Assembly: GCA_030151365.1 (NCBI GenBank)
Contig: JASLDW010000030.1
Location: 1-36,017, forward strand
Direction of reading: 5' to 3'
Length of the DNA: 36,017 bases
Origin: Lysobacter sp.
Lineage (GTDB): Bacteria; Pseudomonadota; Gammaproteobacteria; Xanthomonadales; Xanthomonadaceae
Shown here: positions 23,546 to 31,406 of the stretch, one piece after another
Layout: each line of letters begins with the position of its first letter
How positions within the stretch are numbered: the stretch's first letter is position 1
Notes under the pieces: model-generated
Told to the model about the DNA's origin: nothing
Database searches by the model: none
The model's input: the letters and a program-made list of their open reading frames with translations, nothing else
Made by a program: the position numbers and the translations under genes

Positions 23546-25221
23546 GCTGCTTCCTCCAGCAACTTGCCGCCATGGCGCTGTTCGCGCGCGGCACGAATGA
23601 ACCCGACGAACAACGGATGGCCGCTGCGTGGCGTCGACAGGAATTCCGGGTGCGCCTGGCAGGCGACGAACCACGGGTGGTTCGGCCACTCGATCATCTC
23701 GACCAAGGTGTCGTCGGCGGACTTGGCGGAGAACACCAGGCCGACGTCTTCCAGCGGCGCGCGATAGTGGTTGTTGAATTCGTAGCGATGACGGTGGCGC
23801 TCGCCGACCACGTCCTTGCCGTACAGCGCATGCGCGCGCGTGCCCGGCTTGATGCGCTGGTCCTGCAGGCCGAGGCGCATGGTGCCGCCGAGATCACTGT
23901 CCTCGCTGCGCCGTTCGACATCGCCCGACGACGTGCGCCATTCGGTGATCAGGCCGATCACCGGATGCGGCGAGGCCTTGTCGTTCTCGGTGCTGTTGGC
24001 GCCTTCGAGCCCGGCGAGATGGCGCGCGGCATCGACCACAGCCGCCTGCATGCCGTAGCAGATGCCGAAATAGGGAATGCCGCGTTCGCGCGCGTGTTTC
24101 GCCGAAAGCACCTTGCCCTCGAAGCCGCGATCGCCGAACCCGCCCGGCACCAGGATGCCGTCAAGACCAGCGAGGGCCTTCTCGGCGCCCTCGCGCTCGA
24201 CGTCTTCCGATTCCAGCCACTTCAGGTTGACCTTGGTGCGCTGGCGGATGCCGCCGTGCTTGAGCGCTTCGCCCACCGACTTGTAGGCGTCCTTGTGGTC
24301 GACGTATTTTCCGACGATGCCGATGGTGACTTCGTCGATGGGATGTTCGCTGGCATCCACCACCGCGTTCCACGCCGAGAGGTCGGCCGCCTTCGCCTTC
24401 GAGCCCAGGCGCATCTGGTCGACCACGATCTGGTCGAGGTCCTGCCTGTGCAGCCACGCCGGGATCTTGTGGATGTTGTCGAGGTCGATCGCCGAGATCA
24501 CCGCGTGCTCGGGCACGTTGGTGAACAACGCGATCTTGCGGCGCTCGCCATCCGGCAATGGCTGTTCACTGCGGCAGATCAGCACGTCGGGCTGGATGCC
24601 GATGGTGCGCAGGTCCTTCACCGAATGCTGGGTTGGCTTGGTCTTGAGCTCGCCGGCCGCGGCGATGTACGGCACCAGGGTCAGGTGGATGAACATCGCG
24701 TTGTGGGCACCGCGCTCGATGCGGATCTGGCGGATCGCCTCGAGGAAGGGCAACGATTCGATGTCGCCGACGGTGCCGCCGATTTCCACCAGCGCCACGT
24801 CGTAACCGGCGGTGGCCTCGTCGATGCGCGCCTTGATCTCGTCGGTGATGTGCGGGATCACCTGCACGGTGCCGCCGAGATAGTCGCCGCGGCGTTCCTT
24901 GCGGATCACGCTGTCGTAGATCTTGCCGGTCGTAATCGAGTTCTTGCCCGACAAACGCGTGTTGACGAAGCGCTCGTAATGGCCGAGATCGAGGTCGGTT
25001 TCGGCGCCGTCATCGGTGACGTAAACCTCGCCATGCTGGAACGGCGACATCGTGCCCGGATCCACGTTGATGTAGGGATCGAGCTTCATCATGGTGACGC
25101 TGAGGCCGCGGGCTTCGAGGATGGCGGCGAGCGAGGCGGCGGCAATGCCCTTGCCGAGCGAGGAGACCACGCCTCCGGTGACGAAAATCAGGGGCGTAGG
25201 GGCAGCAGCGGGGGCTGTCAT
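23542..25221 (-). CDS. pyrG: CTP synthase
   Basis: The 559-residue enzyme aminates UTP to CTP using glutamine. The synthetase domain (1-about 275) starts with IFVTGGVVSSLGKGIAA and includes the UTP/Mg region DPYINVDPGTMSPFQHGEV. The class I glutamine amidotransferase domain has the nucleophile Cys388 in FGICYGMQ and the His/Glu pair in AHPEF near 525. I prefer the ATG at 25221 (MTAPAAAP); an ATG nine codons upstream also opens the frame. A TAGAAT hexamer at 25249-25254 is a likely -10. It heads the series pyrG-kdsA-eno-ftsB-ispD-ispF-truD. Confidence 0.97.
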   Translation of the reverse strand: MTAPAAAPTPLIFVTGGVVSSLGKGIAAASLAAILEARGLSVTMMKLDPYINVDPGTMSPFQHGEVYVTDDGAETDLDLGHYERFVNTRLSGKNSITTGKIYDSVIRKERRGDYLGGTVQVIPHITDEIKARIDEATAGYDVALVEIGGTVGDIESLPFLEAIRQIRIERGAHNAMFIHLTLVPYIAAAGELKTKPTQHSVKDLRTIGIQPDVLICRSEQPLPDGERRKIALFTNVPEHAVISAIDLDNIHKIPAWLHRQDLDQIVVDQMRLGSKAKAADLSAWNAVVDASEHPIDEVTIGIVGKYVDHKDAYKSVGEALKHGGIRQRTKVNLKWLESEDVEREGAEKALAGLDGILVPGGFGDRGFEGKVLSAKHARERGIPYFGICYGMQAAVVDAARHLAGLEGANSTENDKASPHPVIGLITEWRTSSGDVERRSEDSDLGGTMRLGLQDQRIKPGTRAHALYGKDVVGERHRHRYEFNNHYRAPLEDVGLVFSAKSADDTLVEMIEWPNHPWFVACQAHPEFLSTPRSGHPLFVGFIRAAREQRHGGKLLEEAA

Positions 25222-25248
25222 GACGGAGTCGTCTCGCTGGAAAGCCAC

Positions 25249-25254
25249 ATTCTA
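25249..25254 (-). promoter_or_regulatory. candidate -10 box for the pyrG operon
   Basis: TAGAAT on the minus strand (5 of 6 match to TATAAT) lies 27 nt before the chosen pyrG ATG. No good -35 was found at 16-18 nt upstream. If real, transcription would begin inside the nine-codon extension, which supports the ATG at 25221. Confidence 0.4.
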
Positions 25255-25297
25255 CCGGCTCGGCCGCCTCGACGCGAATCACGGCCCGGATTCCCCG

Positions 25298-25324
25298 TAA
25301 AACGAAGCCCCGCCGAAGCGGGGC
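25298..25324 (-). terminator. intrinsic terminator after the small secreted-protein gene
   Basis: A perfect 7-bp stem GCCCCGC / GCGGGGC (25307-25313, 25318-25324) closes a CGAA-type tetraloop (TTCG on the transcribed strand) and is followed by TTCGTTTTA. A second hairpin (CCCGCCA / TGGCGGG, 25338-25359) lies just before it, right after the stop codon. It separates this gene from pyrG. Confidence 0.8.
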
Positions 25325-25370
25325 CTCGCGGCAGGAACCCGCCACTGCGCCGTGGCGGGCCCGTTGCGCC

Positions 25371-25964
25371 TTACTTGGTCTTGCGATGGCTGCGGTGGTG
25401 CGCCTTCACCTTGGTCGAGGCCGATCCCTGGGCCTTGACCGAGCCGTTGCCGACATCCGCGCCGACACTGGTGCTGCCCGAGACCGAAGCGTCGGTCGAT
25501 TGACCCGACTGGGCACTGGTCGTGCCCTGACCGGTGGCACCATCGTTGGTCACCGCGCTGTGGCTGGCGGCGGTCGCATTGCCCGACACCGCGTCATGCG
25601 CGGTCGTGCTCGAGTTCAGCGCGCCATTGACCGAGCTGTTGGTGGTTTGCATGGCGGCACCTGAAGCGGTCGCCCCGACCTGGCTGGCGGCTTGGCCGGC
25701 CGTGCTCGCCGCGCCCTGCGCGGTATCGCGTACGCCATGCGCCACGCCACTCACGGTCTGCCCGGCTGTTTGGCCGATACCGTTCACTGCATTGCCGATT
25801 CCATTCGCAGAGGCACCGCCCTGCGCGCCGATGCCGGCACCCACGGGGCCTGCCTGCACGGCGCTACGCGCCACGCCGCCGACACTGACTTGCGCAAACG
25901 CCGTCGGTGCCATCAGTGCCACACTCATCGCAATCGTCGCAACCCGGATCTTGTTCGCATTCAT
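25371..25964 (-). CDS. secreted Gly/Ala/Ser/Thr-rich low-complexity protein
   Basis: The ATG at 25964 has a good ribosome site (GAGG, 8 nt away). The product has 197 residues with a signal peptide (MNANKIR start, cleavage after AFA at 24). The mature chain is almost wholly Gly, Ala, Ser, Thr, Val, Gln and Asn, with no Cys, Trp, Tyr or Phe. It ends in a basic tail KVKAHHRSHRKTK. Residues about 50-100 show loosely repeating Gly-Gln-Ala units that recall LEA-like disordered proteins. I do not recognise a family. It could be a periplasmic or surface protein involved in matrix or stress protection; that is speculation. It has its own terminator and a 190-bp upstream region shared with a divergent lipoprotein. 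Confidence 0.75.
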   Translation of the reverse strand: MNANKIRVATIAMSVALMAPTAFAQVSVGGVARSAVQAGPVGAGIGAQGGASANGIGNAVNGIGQTAGQTVSGVAHGVRDTAQGAASTAGQAASQVGATASGAAMQTTNSSVNGALNSSTTAHDAVSGNATAASHSAVTNDGATGQGTTSAQSGQSTDASVSGSTSVGADVGNGSVKAQGSASTKVKAHHRSHRKTK

Positions 25965-26154
25965 TGGATTTACCTCGGTTTCTTCTTTATGAGGGAGGGG
26001 AAAAGAAGTTCGACCGCTGCCAGCGGCAGCACCCGCACAGTGCGGCGGCGCGCGCAACGTTCACTGAATCGGGAAATGGTCCGTTCATCCTTTCTCGACA
26101 CCTTGTTCAGGTGCGTGGTAGGTTGAAGTGCAGGGAGCACGTATCATCACGACC
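25965..26154. promoter_or_regulatory. divergent 190-bp region with hairpins and a possible leaderless -10
   Basis: This is the longest gap in the window. On the minus strand it holds two adjacent hairpins, GCTGCC-GCT-GGCAGC (26016-26030) and CCGCA-CTG-TGCGG (26033-26045), then a pyrimidine-rich leader and a GAGG ribosome site. The palindrome TTCACTGAA lies at 26060-26068. On the plus strand TATCAT (26142-26147) sits 7 nt before the lipoprotein ATG. No further gene was found in it. Confidence 0.45.
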
Positions 26155-26403
26155 ATGAAGAACATCCAACGCACACTGATGATCCCGGCGATCACACTGA
26201 TGGCGCTGTCGCTGCAGGGCTGCCTCACCTCGGTGGTGACGGCGCCGGTCAAGGTCGTCTACGGCGCCGGCAAACTTGCGGTCAAGGGCACTGCGGCGGC
26301 GGTTCGTGCTGTCGTTCCCGACGGTGACGACAAGAAGAAGGAGCAGGATCCGCAGAAACAGCAACCGGCCTCCCAGGAGCAGGACCAGCAACCCAAGCCC
26401 TGA
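26155..26403 (+). CDS. small lipoprotein of unknown function
   Basis: The 82-residue product has a lipoprotein signal peptide with Cys23 in the box LSLQGC. The mature part begins LTSVVTAPVKVVYGAGKL, a short stretch of alternating hydrophobic residues. It ends in a Lys/Gln/Glu-rich hydrophilic tail. The layout resembles small proteobacterial lipoproteins of about 80 residues described only as hypothetical. The +2 residue is Leu, so outer-membrane sorting is expected. A GTG nine codons upstream is an alternative start, but the ATG at 26155 gives a normal signal peptide. The only ribosome-site-like GGGAG is 17 nt away, too far, which favours a leaderless message from TATCAT at 26142. Confidence 0.8.
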   Translation: MKNIQRTLMIPAITLMALSLQGCLTSVVTAPVKVVYGAGKLAVKGTAAAVRAVVPDGDDKKKEQDPQKQQPASQEQDQQPKP

Positions 26404-26433
26404 CGCTGCCGGCCTGGTCTCCCCCGAAACGAA

Positions 26434-26456
26434 GACGCCCCGCATTGCGGGGCGTC
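26434..26456. terminator. bidirectional hairpin terminator between convergent small genes
   Basis: A perfect 10-bp stem GACGCCCCGC / GCGGGGCGTC with a 3-nt loop lies 30 nt after the lipoprotein gene and 20 nt after the opposite gene. On the minus strand it is followed by TTCGTTTC, on the plus strand by GTGTAT. The U-tracts are weak, so termination may be modest. Confidence 0.7.
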
Positions 26457-26476
26457 GTGTATCCGTCACGGGACGA

Positions 26477-26731
26477 TCAGAGCGGATGAGTCTCCTCTTC
26501 CAGCTCCTTGCCCTTCTTGGCCTCGCGCGCGGCGGCGCGGGCATTGGCCGTGTCCTTCTTGGCGGCCGCGTGCTCGTGATCGTCCTTCTTCGCCTTGGCG
26601 TCATCCTTCTGTGCGGTCTTGTCGGCCGGCTTGGGGGCCGCATCGGCCTTCTGGTTGGCCTGCTGCGCCATCAACGGCATGGCAACCAAGGCAGCGGCGG
26701 CAATCACGACGATCTTCGTACCCAGCTTCAT
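26477..26731 (-). CDS. small secreted Lys/Ala-rich protein
   Basis: The ATG at 26731 is preceded by a near-ideal ribosome site (AGGAGG, 6 nt). The 84-residue product starts with MKLGTKIVVIAAAALVAMP and a likely signal peptidase cleavage after LMA (22). The mature chain is hydrophilic and rich in Lys, Ala, Asp and Glu, with KDDHEHAAAKKD in the middle. It contains no Cys or aromatic residue. The alternating charge predicts a single helix or a disordered chain. No family is recognised. It is divergent from parE and convergent with the small lipoprotein. The strong ribosome site suggests it is well translated when transcribed. Confidence 0.75.
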   Translation of the reverse strand: MKLGTKIVVIAAAALVAMPLMAQQANQKADAAPKPADKTAQKDDAKAKKDDHEHAAAKKDTANARAAAREAKKGKELEEETHPL

Positions 26732-26804
26732 TGCAACCTCCTTCACCGGGAGATCCCCGGATCGGCGCCATCTTGCACCGCGCAATCTGAATGCCCGCTG
26801 CCCG

Positions 26805-26810
26805 TACACT
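26805..26810 (+). promoter_or_regulatory. candidate -10 box for a leaderless parE message
   Basis: TACACT lies 6 nt before the parE ATG, placing the expected start of transcription at or next to the ATG. No Shine-Dalgarno sequence precedes the gene. No convincing -35 was found. Confidence 0.4.
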
Positions 26811-26816
26811 ATCCGC

Positions 26817-28706
26817 ATGAATACCCGTTACAACGCCGCGGACATCGAAGTCCTCTCGGGCCTGGATCCGGTCAAGCGCCGCCCGGGCATGTATACCGAC
26901 ACCAGCCGCCCGAACCATCTGGCGCAGGAAGTGATCGACAACGCAGTCGACGAGGCGCTGGCGGGCCACGCCAGCCGCATCGACGTCATCCTCCACGCCG
27001 ACGGCAGTTGCGAAGTCGCCGACGACGGTCGCGGCATGCCGGTGGACATCCATCCCGAGGAAAAAATCCCCGGCATCGAACTGATCCTCACCCGCCTGCA
27101 TGCCGGCGGCAAGTTCAGCAACAAGAACTACACTTTCAGCGGCGGTCTCCATGGCGTCGGCGTGAGCGTGGTGAACGCGCTCTCCAGCAAGGTCGACGTC
27201 TACATCAAGCGCGAGGGCAACGAGTACCACATGGCCTTCGCCAACGGCGATCGCACTTCGAAACTGGAAATCGTCGGCACGGTGGGCAAGAAAAACACCG
27301 GCACCCGCCTGCGCTTCTGGCCCGATCCCAAGTATTTCGACACGCCGAAGTTCAGCGCGCGCGCCCTGCGCCACCTGCTGCGTGCGAAAGCGGTGCTATG
27401 CCCGGGCCTCGCCGTCACCCTGTTCGACGAAGCCAGCGGCGAAAGGAACGAATGGCTGTACGAGGACGGCCTGCGCGATTACCTGAAGGGCGAGCTCGCC
27501 AACAGTGAGTCGCTGCCGCCCGATCTCTTCGTCGGCCAGATGAAGAAGGACACCGAGATCGTCGACTGGGCGGTCGCATGGCTGCCCGAAGGCGAACTGG
27601 TGCAGGAAAGCTACGTCAACCTGATCCCGACCGCGCAGCACGGCACCCACGTCAACGGCCTGCGTTCCGGACTCACCGGTGCGCTGCGCGAGTTCTGCGA
27701 CTTCCGCAACCTGTTGCCGCGCGGCGTCAAGCTGGCACCGGAGGACGTGTGGGATCGCGTCGCCTTCGTGCTGTCGCTGAAGATGCAGGAACCGCAGTTC
27801 TCCGGCCAGACCAAGGAACGGTTGAGTTCGCGCCAGGCCGCGGCCTTCGTCGAATCCGCCAGCCACGACGCGTTTTCGCTGTGGTTGAACGCCCACGTCG
27901 AATTCGGCGAGAAGATCGCGCAACTGGCGATCGAGCGCGCGTCGGCACGGTTGAAGACCGAGAAGCAGGTCGTCCGCAAGAAAGTCACGCAAGGCCCCGC
28001 CCTGCCCGGCAAGCTCGCCGACTGCATCAGCCAGGACCTCTCGCGCACCGAACTGTTCCTGGTCGAAGGCGATTCGGCCGGCGGCAGCGCCAAGCAGGCG
28101 CGAGACAAGGACTTCCAGGCGATCCTGCCTTTGCGCGGCAAGATCCTGAACACCTGGGAAGTCGGATCGGGGCAGGTGCTGGCCTCGACCGAAGTGCACG
28201 ACCTCGCCGTCGCCATCGGCTGCGACCCAGGCAAGAACGATCTCTCCGGCCTGCGTTACGGCAAGGTCGTCATCCTCGCCGATGCCGACTCCGACGGACT
28301 GCACATCGCCACGCTGTTGAGCGCGTTGTTCCTGCGCCACTTCCCGGCGCTGGTCGACGCCGGCCATGTCTTCGTCGCGATGCCGCCGCTGTTCCGCGTC
28401 GACGTCGGCAAGCAGGTGTTCTACGCGCTGGACGAGGAAGAAAAACGCCTGATGCTGGAACGCATCGAACGCGAGAAAATGAAGGGCGCGGTGACGATCA
28501 CCCGCTTCAAAGGCCTGGGCGAGATGAATCCGCAGCAGTTGCGCGAATCGACCATCCATCCCGACACCCGCCGGCTGGTGCAGCTGACCAACGACGACGA
28601 GAACGCGACCCGCGGCCTGATGGACATGCTGCTGGCCAAGAAGCGCGCCAGCGATCGCAAGGCGTGGCTGGAACAGAAGGGCGACCTTGCCACCCTGGAC
28701 GTATGA
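26817..28706 (+). CDS. parE: DNA topoisomerase IV subunit B
   Basis: The 629-residue ATPase subunit works with ParC to unlink daughter chromosomes. The GHKL ATP site includes Glu38 and Asn42 in QEVIDNAVDEALAG, followed by DDGRGMPV. The Toprim domain has the metal-binding EGDSAGGSAKQARD with Glu417. The C-terminal region ITRFKGLGEMNPQQL is typical of ParE. Absence of the long insert seen in gammaproteobacterial GyrB and the 629-residue length favour ParE over GyrB. The ATG at 26817 is chosen; the frame remains open upstream but overlaps the divergent gene. The stop overlaps the next gene's start. Confidence 0.96.
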   Translation: MNTRYNAADIEVLSGLDPVKRRPGMYTDTSRPNHLAQEVIDNAVDEALAGHASRIDVILHADGSCEVADDGRGMPVDIHPEEKIPGIELILTRLHAGGKFSNKNYTFSGGLHGVGVSVVNALSSKVDVYIKREGNEYHMAFANGDRTSKLEIVGTVGKKNTGTRLRFWPDPKYFDTPKFSARALRHLLRAKAVLCPGLAVTLFDEASGERNEWLYEDGLRDYLKGELANSESLPPDLFVGQMKKDTEIVDWAVAWLPEGELVQESYVNLIPTAQHGTHVNGLRSGLTGALREFCDFRNLLPRGVKLAPEDVWDRVAFVLSLKMQEPQFSGQTKERLSSRQAAAFVESASHDAFSLWLNAHVEFGEKIAQLAIERASARLKTEKQVVRKKVTQGPALPGKLADCISQDLSRTELFLVEGDSAGGSAKQARDKDFQAILPLRGKILNTWEVGSGQVLASTEVHDLAVAIGCDPGKNDLSGLRYGKVVILADADSDGLHIATLLSALFLRHFPALVDAGHVFVAMPPLFRVDVGKQVFYALDEEEKRLMLERIEREKMKGAVTITRFKGLGEMNPQQLRESTIHPDTRRLVQLTNDDENATRGLMDMLLAKKRASDRKAWLEQKGDLATLDV

Positions 28707-29380
28707 TGACAAGCGACCGCCATCTCGATCTCGGTTGCGGCATGTGCCCGCGCAATCCCTACCACCGGTCGGAACTGCACGGCGTCGACATGCGCCCGCT
28801 CGACCTCGGCGACAGCGGCTACACGTACCGCCGCGCCAATGTCGTGACCGAAGCGATCCCGTATCCCGATGATCATTTCGACTCGATTTCGGCCTTCGAC
28901 TTCATCGAACACGTGCCGCGCGTCCTCGCCGACGGCAATGGCGGCACCCGCCTGCCCTTCATCGAATTGATGAACGAGATCTGGCGCACGCTCGCCGACG
29001 GGGGCCGCTTCTATGCGGTGACGCCGGCGTGGCCGCACCCGGAAGCCTTCGTCGACCCGACACATGTCAACCTCATCACCGAAGGGACCCTGGGCTATTT
29101 CATCGGCGATGCGCCGCTTGGCCGCATGTACGGTTTCCGGGGCCATTTCGAACTGATCCGCCAGGACTGGGTCAATCCCGAGGAAGCACGGACCGTCGAT
29201 GCTCCGAGGCTGGACGCTCCTCCTCCGCCACGGCAATACCAAAGCCCCCTCAAACGGTTCGCGCAACGCGTTCGCCATTGGTCGCGGCGCATGCGCGGCA
29301 AGCCGGAGGAAGACGTCGTCCCGCCGCCGGAACGCCACTGGCTGCGCTGGGAATTGCGGGCGGTGAAGACGGTGCACTGA
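28703..29380 (+). CDS. class I SAM-dependent methyltransferase of unknown target
   Basis: The ATG at 28703 overlaps the parE stop (ATGA); a second ATG follows immediately. The 225-residue protein starts with the SAM motif HLDLGCGMCPRNPY (7-20), with Gly11 and Gly13. Motif II VTEAIPYPDDHFDSISAFDF and the post-motif IEHVPR follow, as in small-molecule or glycan methyltransferases. The C-terminal 55 residues are Pro- and Arg-rich (KRFAQRVRHWSRRMRGK) and may touch nucleic acid or membrane. The acceptor is unknown. The coding overlap with parE implies coupled translation. Confidence 0.85.
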   Translation: MMTSDRHLDLGCGMCPRNPYHRSELHGVDMRPLDLGDSGYTYRRANVVTEAIPYPDDHFDSISAFDFIEHVPRVLADGNGGTRLPFIELMNEIWRTLADGGRFYAVTPAWPHPEAFVDPTHVNLITEGTLGYFIGDAPLGRMYGFRGHFELIRQDWVNPEEARTVDAPRLDAPPPPRQYQSPLKRFAQRVRHWSRRMRGKPEEDVVPPPERHWLRWELRAVKTVH

Positions 29381-29401
29381 ATCCGCGGGAACCACTTCCG
29401 C

Positions 29402-29425
29402 ACTGCAGGCTCGCTGCAGTAACCT
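29402..29425 (+). promoter_or_regulatory. 7-bp inverted repeat and possible -10 upstream of the S9 peptidase
   Basis: ACTGCAG-GCTCG-CTGCAGT (29402-29420) is a perfect dyad with 7-bp arms. TAACCT (29420-29425), overlapping its last base, could be a -10 box, about 30 nt before the ATG. A repressor bound to the dyad would cover the promoter. It may equally be a transcript hairpin; no U-tract follows, so it is not a terminator. Confidence 0.4.
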
Positions 29426-29454
29426 CTCCCCACCAGTCAATGGAAGGGGAATCC

Positions 29455-31404
29455 ATGAAGACGACCGCCGCCGCGCTCCTGGCGCTGCTGTTGCCGTGTG
29501 CCGCATCCGCACAACAACCGACCGCGCGCGATTTCGCCCGCTGGAGCGAAGTCTATGAAGTCGCCTTGTCGCCCGATGGCAAGCACGTCGCGATGGCGGT
29601 GCCGACGGCGGACAACCGCGAAACACAGTTGCAGATCGTGCCGCTGGATGGTGTCGGCAAGACCCAGACCCTGCGCTTCGGCAAGATGGAGCATGTCGCC
29701 GACATCGTCTGGAGCGCGGACGACATGGTGACGCTTGCGCGCGCCACCAACTTGCCACTGGAGCCGAAGCCCTACAGCCGCGGGCAGCTCTTCTCCACCG
29801 ATACCACCGGAAAGAAACAGCAAGTCCTGTTCGGTTATTTCTCGGATAGCGGCTTCCAGACCGGTCGACGCAAGGACGAAGGCTTCGCCGATGTCATCAA
29901 GATCCTGGACGGCGAGCCGGGCAAGGTCCTGATCAATTTCCAGTGCTGGGATTGCGGCGAACGACCCGATTCCGTGCTGTACAAGGTCGATACCCGCACC
30001 GGCGAGCGCCAGCAGCTGGAAAAGATCGATGATGCGTCCGGGTTCTGGGTCGACACCCATGGCCGCGCGCGCATCTTCGTGCGCTTCGACGACGATGACG
30101 AACCCCATCTGTTCTATCGACCGCTGCCGACATCGGAATGGACGCCGATGCCCAAGTCCCTGGCTGGCCGCACCGTCGGCAGCGTCATCTTCGACGCCGA
30201 CGACAACACCGCCTACGCGGAGGTCAGCGACCATGGTGAATCGACCTCGTTCTACAAGCTCGACCTCAAGACCGCTGCCCGCGAGAAACTCCCGAGCAAG
30301 GAAGGCACGGACATCGACAGCATCCTGCGTGCAGGGCGCAACGGGCTTCCGTTCGGGCTGGTATCCGACCTCGCCAAGCCATCGGTCCAGTACTTCGACC
30401 CGCAATCCGAATACGCTCAGCTGCATGCAAGCCTGATGAAGGCGTTCCCGGGGCACTTGATCTACTTCAACGGATTCACGCGCGACAACCGCAAGCTGCT
30501 CTTCTACGCCACATCCGACCACGACCCCGGCTCCTGGTACCTGTTCGATCGCGACAGCAACAAGCTGCAACTCGTCGCCGAAGCCAGGCCCTGGCTGAAG
30601 CCCGAGCAGATGGCCACGGTCATCCCCATCGAATACAAGGCTCGCGATGGCGAAACGATCACCGGCTTCCTCACCACCAACCACAATGGTCCCGGACCGA
30701 TGGTGGTATTGCCGCATGGCGGCCCCCATGGCATCAACGAGACTTGGGGCTTCGACGCCGAAGCCCAGTTCCTGGCCAGCCGCGGCTATGCCGTGCTGCA
30801 GGTCAATTACCGCGGCTCCGGCGGTCGCGGCCACAATTTCACGACGCTCGGCTATCGCGAGTGGGGCGGCAAGATGCAGGACGACATCGCCGACGGCGTG
30901 AAGTGGGTGATCGAGCACAAGGGCGCCGACCCCGATCGCATCTGCACCTTCGGGGCCAGCTATGGCGGCTATGCCGCGATGATGCAGGTGATTCGTTATC
31001 CCGGGATGTACAAATGCGCGATCGGCTATGTCGGCGTGTATGACCTCGCGTTGATGCGCAAAGTCGGCGACATCCCGGAAAGCAAGACCGGGAAGCGCTA
31101 TCTCGACCGCGTGCTTGGCAAGGACCCGGCCGTGCTCGCGGCCAACTCGCCGGCACGCAACATCGACAAGATCAAGGTCCCGGTCTTCCTCGCTGCTGGC
31201 TCGATCGACCAGCGGGTGCCGATGGATCAGTTCAAGTCGCTGAGGAATGCGATGCAGGCCAGTGGCGTGAAGGTCGAAACCATGGTCGCCGACGGCGAGG
31301 GCCACGGGTTCTACGGGGTCGACAATCGCACCCAGCTGTTCGAACGCGTCGATACCTTCCTGAAGAAGTACATCGGCGACGGCGCCCCGAAAGCCAGCAA
31401 CTGA
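29455..31404 (+). CDS. secreted S9-family (prolyl oligopeptidase-like) serine peptidase
   Basis: The 649-residue protein has a signal peptide (cleavage after ASA, residue 19). A beta-propeller domain (about 30-390) is followed by an alpha/beta-hydrolase domain (about 400-640). The catalytic triad is Ser502 in GASYGGYA, Asp585 in SIDQRVP and His617 in GEGHGF. HGGPHG forms the oxyanion region. It resembles acylaminoacyl or dipeptidyl peptidases of the S9C type, which are numerous in Xanthomonadaceae and act in the periplasm on short peptides. The ATG at 29455 has a ribosome site AAGGGG. A 7-bp inverted repeat lies upstream. It ends 2 nt from the convergent hutG-like gene. Confidence 0.95.
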   Translation: MKTTAAALLALLLPCAASAQQPTARDFARWSEVYEVALSPDGKHVAMAVPTADNRETQLQIVPLDGVGKTQTLRFGKMEHVADIVWSADDMVTLARATNLPLEPKPYSRGQLFSTDTTGKKQQVLFGYFSDSGFQTGRRKDEGFADVIKILDGEPGKVLINFQCWDCGERPDSVLYKVDTRTGERQQLEKIDDASGFWVDTHGRARIFVRFDDDDEPHLFYRPLPTSEWTPMPKSLAGRTVGSVIFDADDNTAYAEVSDHGESTSFYKLDLKTAAREKLPSKEGTDIDSILRAGRNGLPFGLVSDLAKPSVQYFDPQSEYAQLHASLMKAFPGHLIYFNGFTRDNRKLLFYATSDHDPGSWYLFDRDSNKLQLVAEARPWLKPEQMATVIPIEYKARDGETITGFLTTNHNGPGPMVVLPHGGPHGINETWGFDAEAQFLASRGYAVLQVNYRGSGGRGHNFTTLGYREWGGKMQDDIADGVKWVIEHKGADPDRICTFGASYGGYAAMMQVIRYPGMYKCAIGYVGVYDLALMRKVGDIPESKTGKRYLDRVLGKDPAVLAANSPARNIDKIKVPVFLAAGSIDQRVPMDQFKSLRNAMQASGVKVETMVADGEGHGFYGVDNRTQLFERVDTFLKKYIGDGAPKASN

Positions 31405-31406
31405 TC

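Noticed and set aside
23572..25503. Plus-strand open frame of 643 codons opposite pyrG
   Set aside because: Antisense to an intact CTP synthase gene and runs on past it without any domain.
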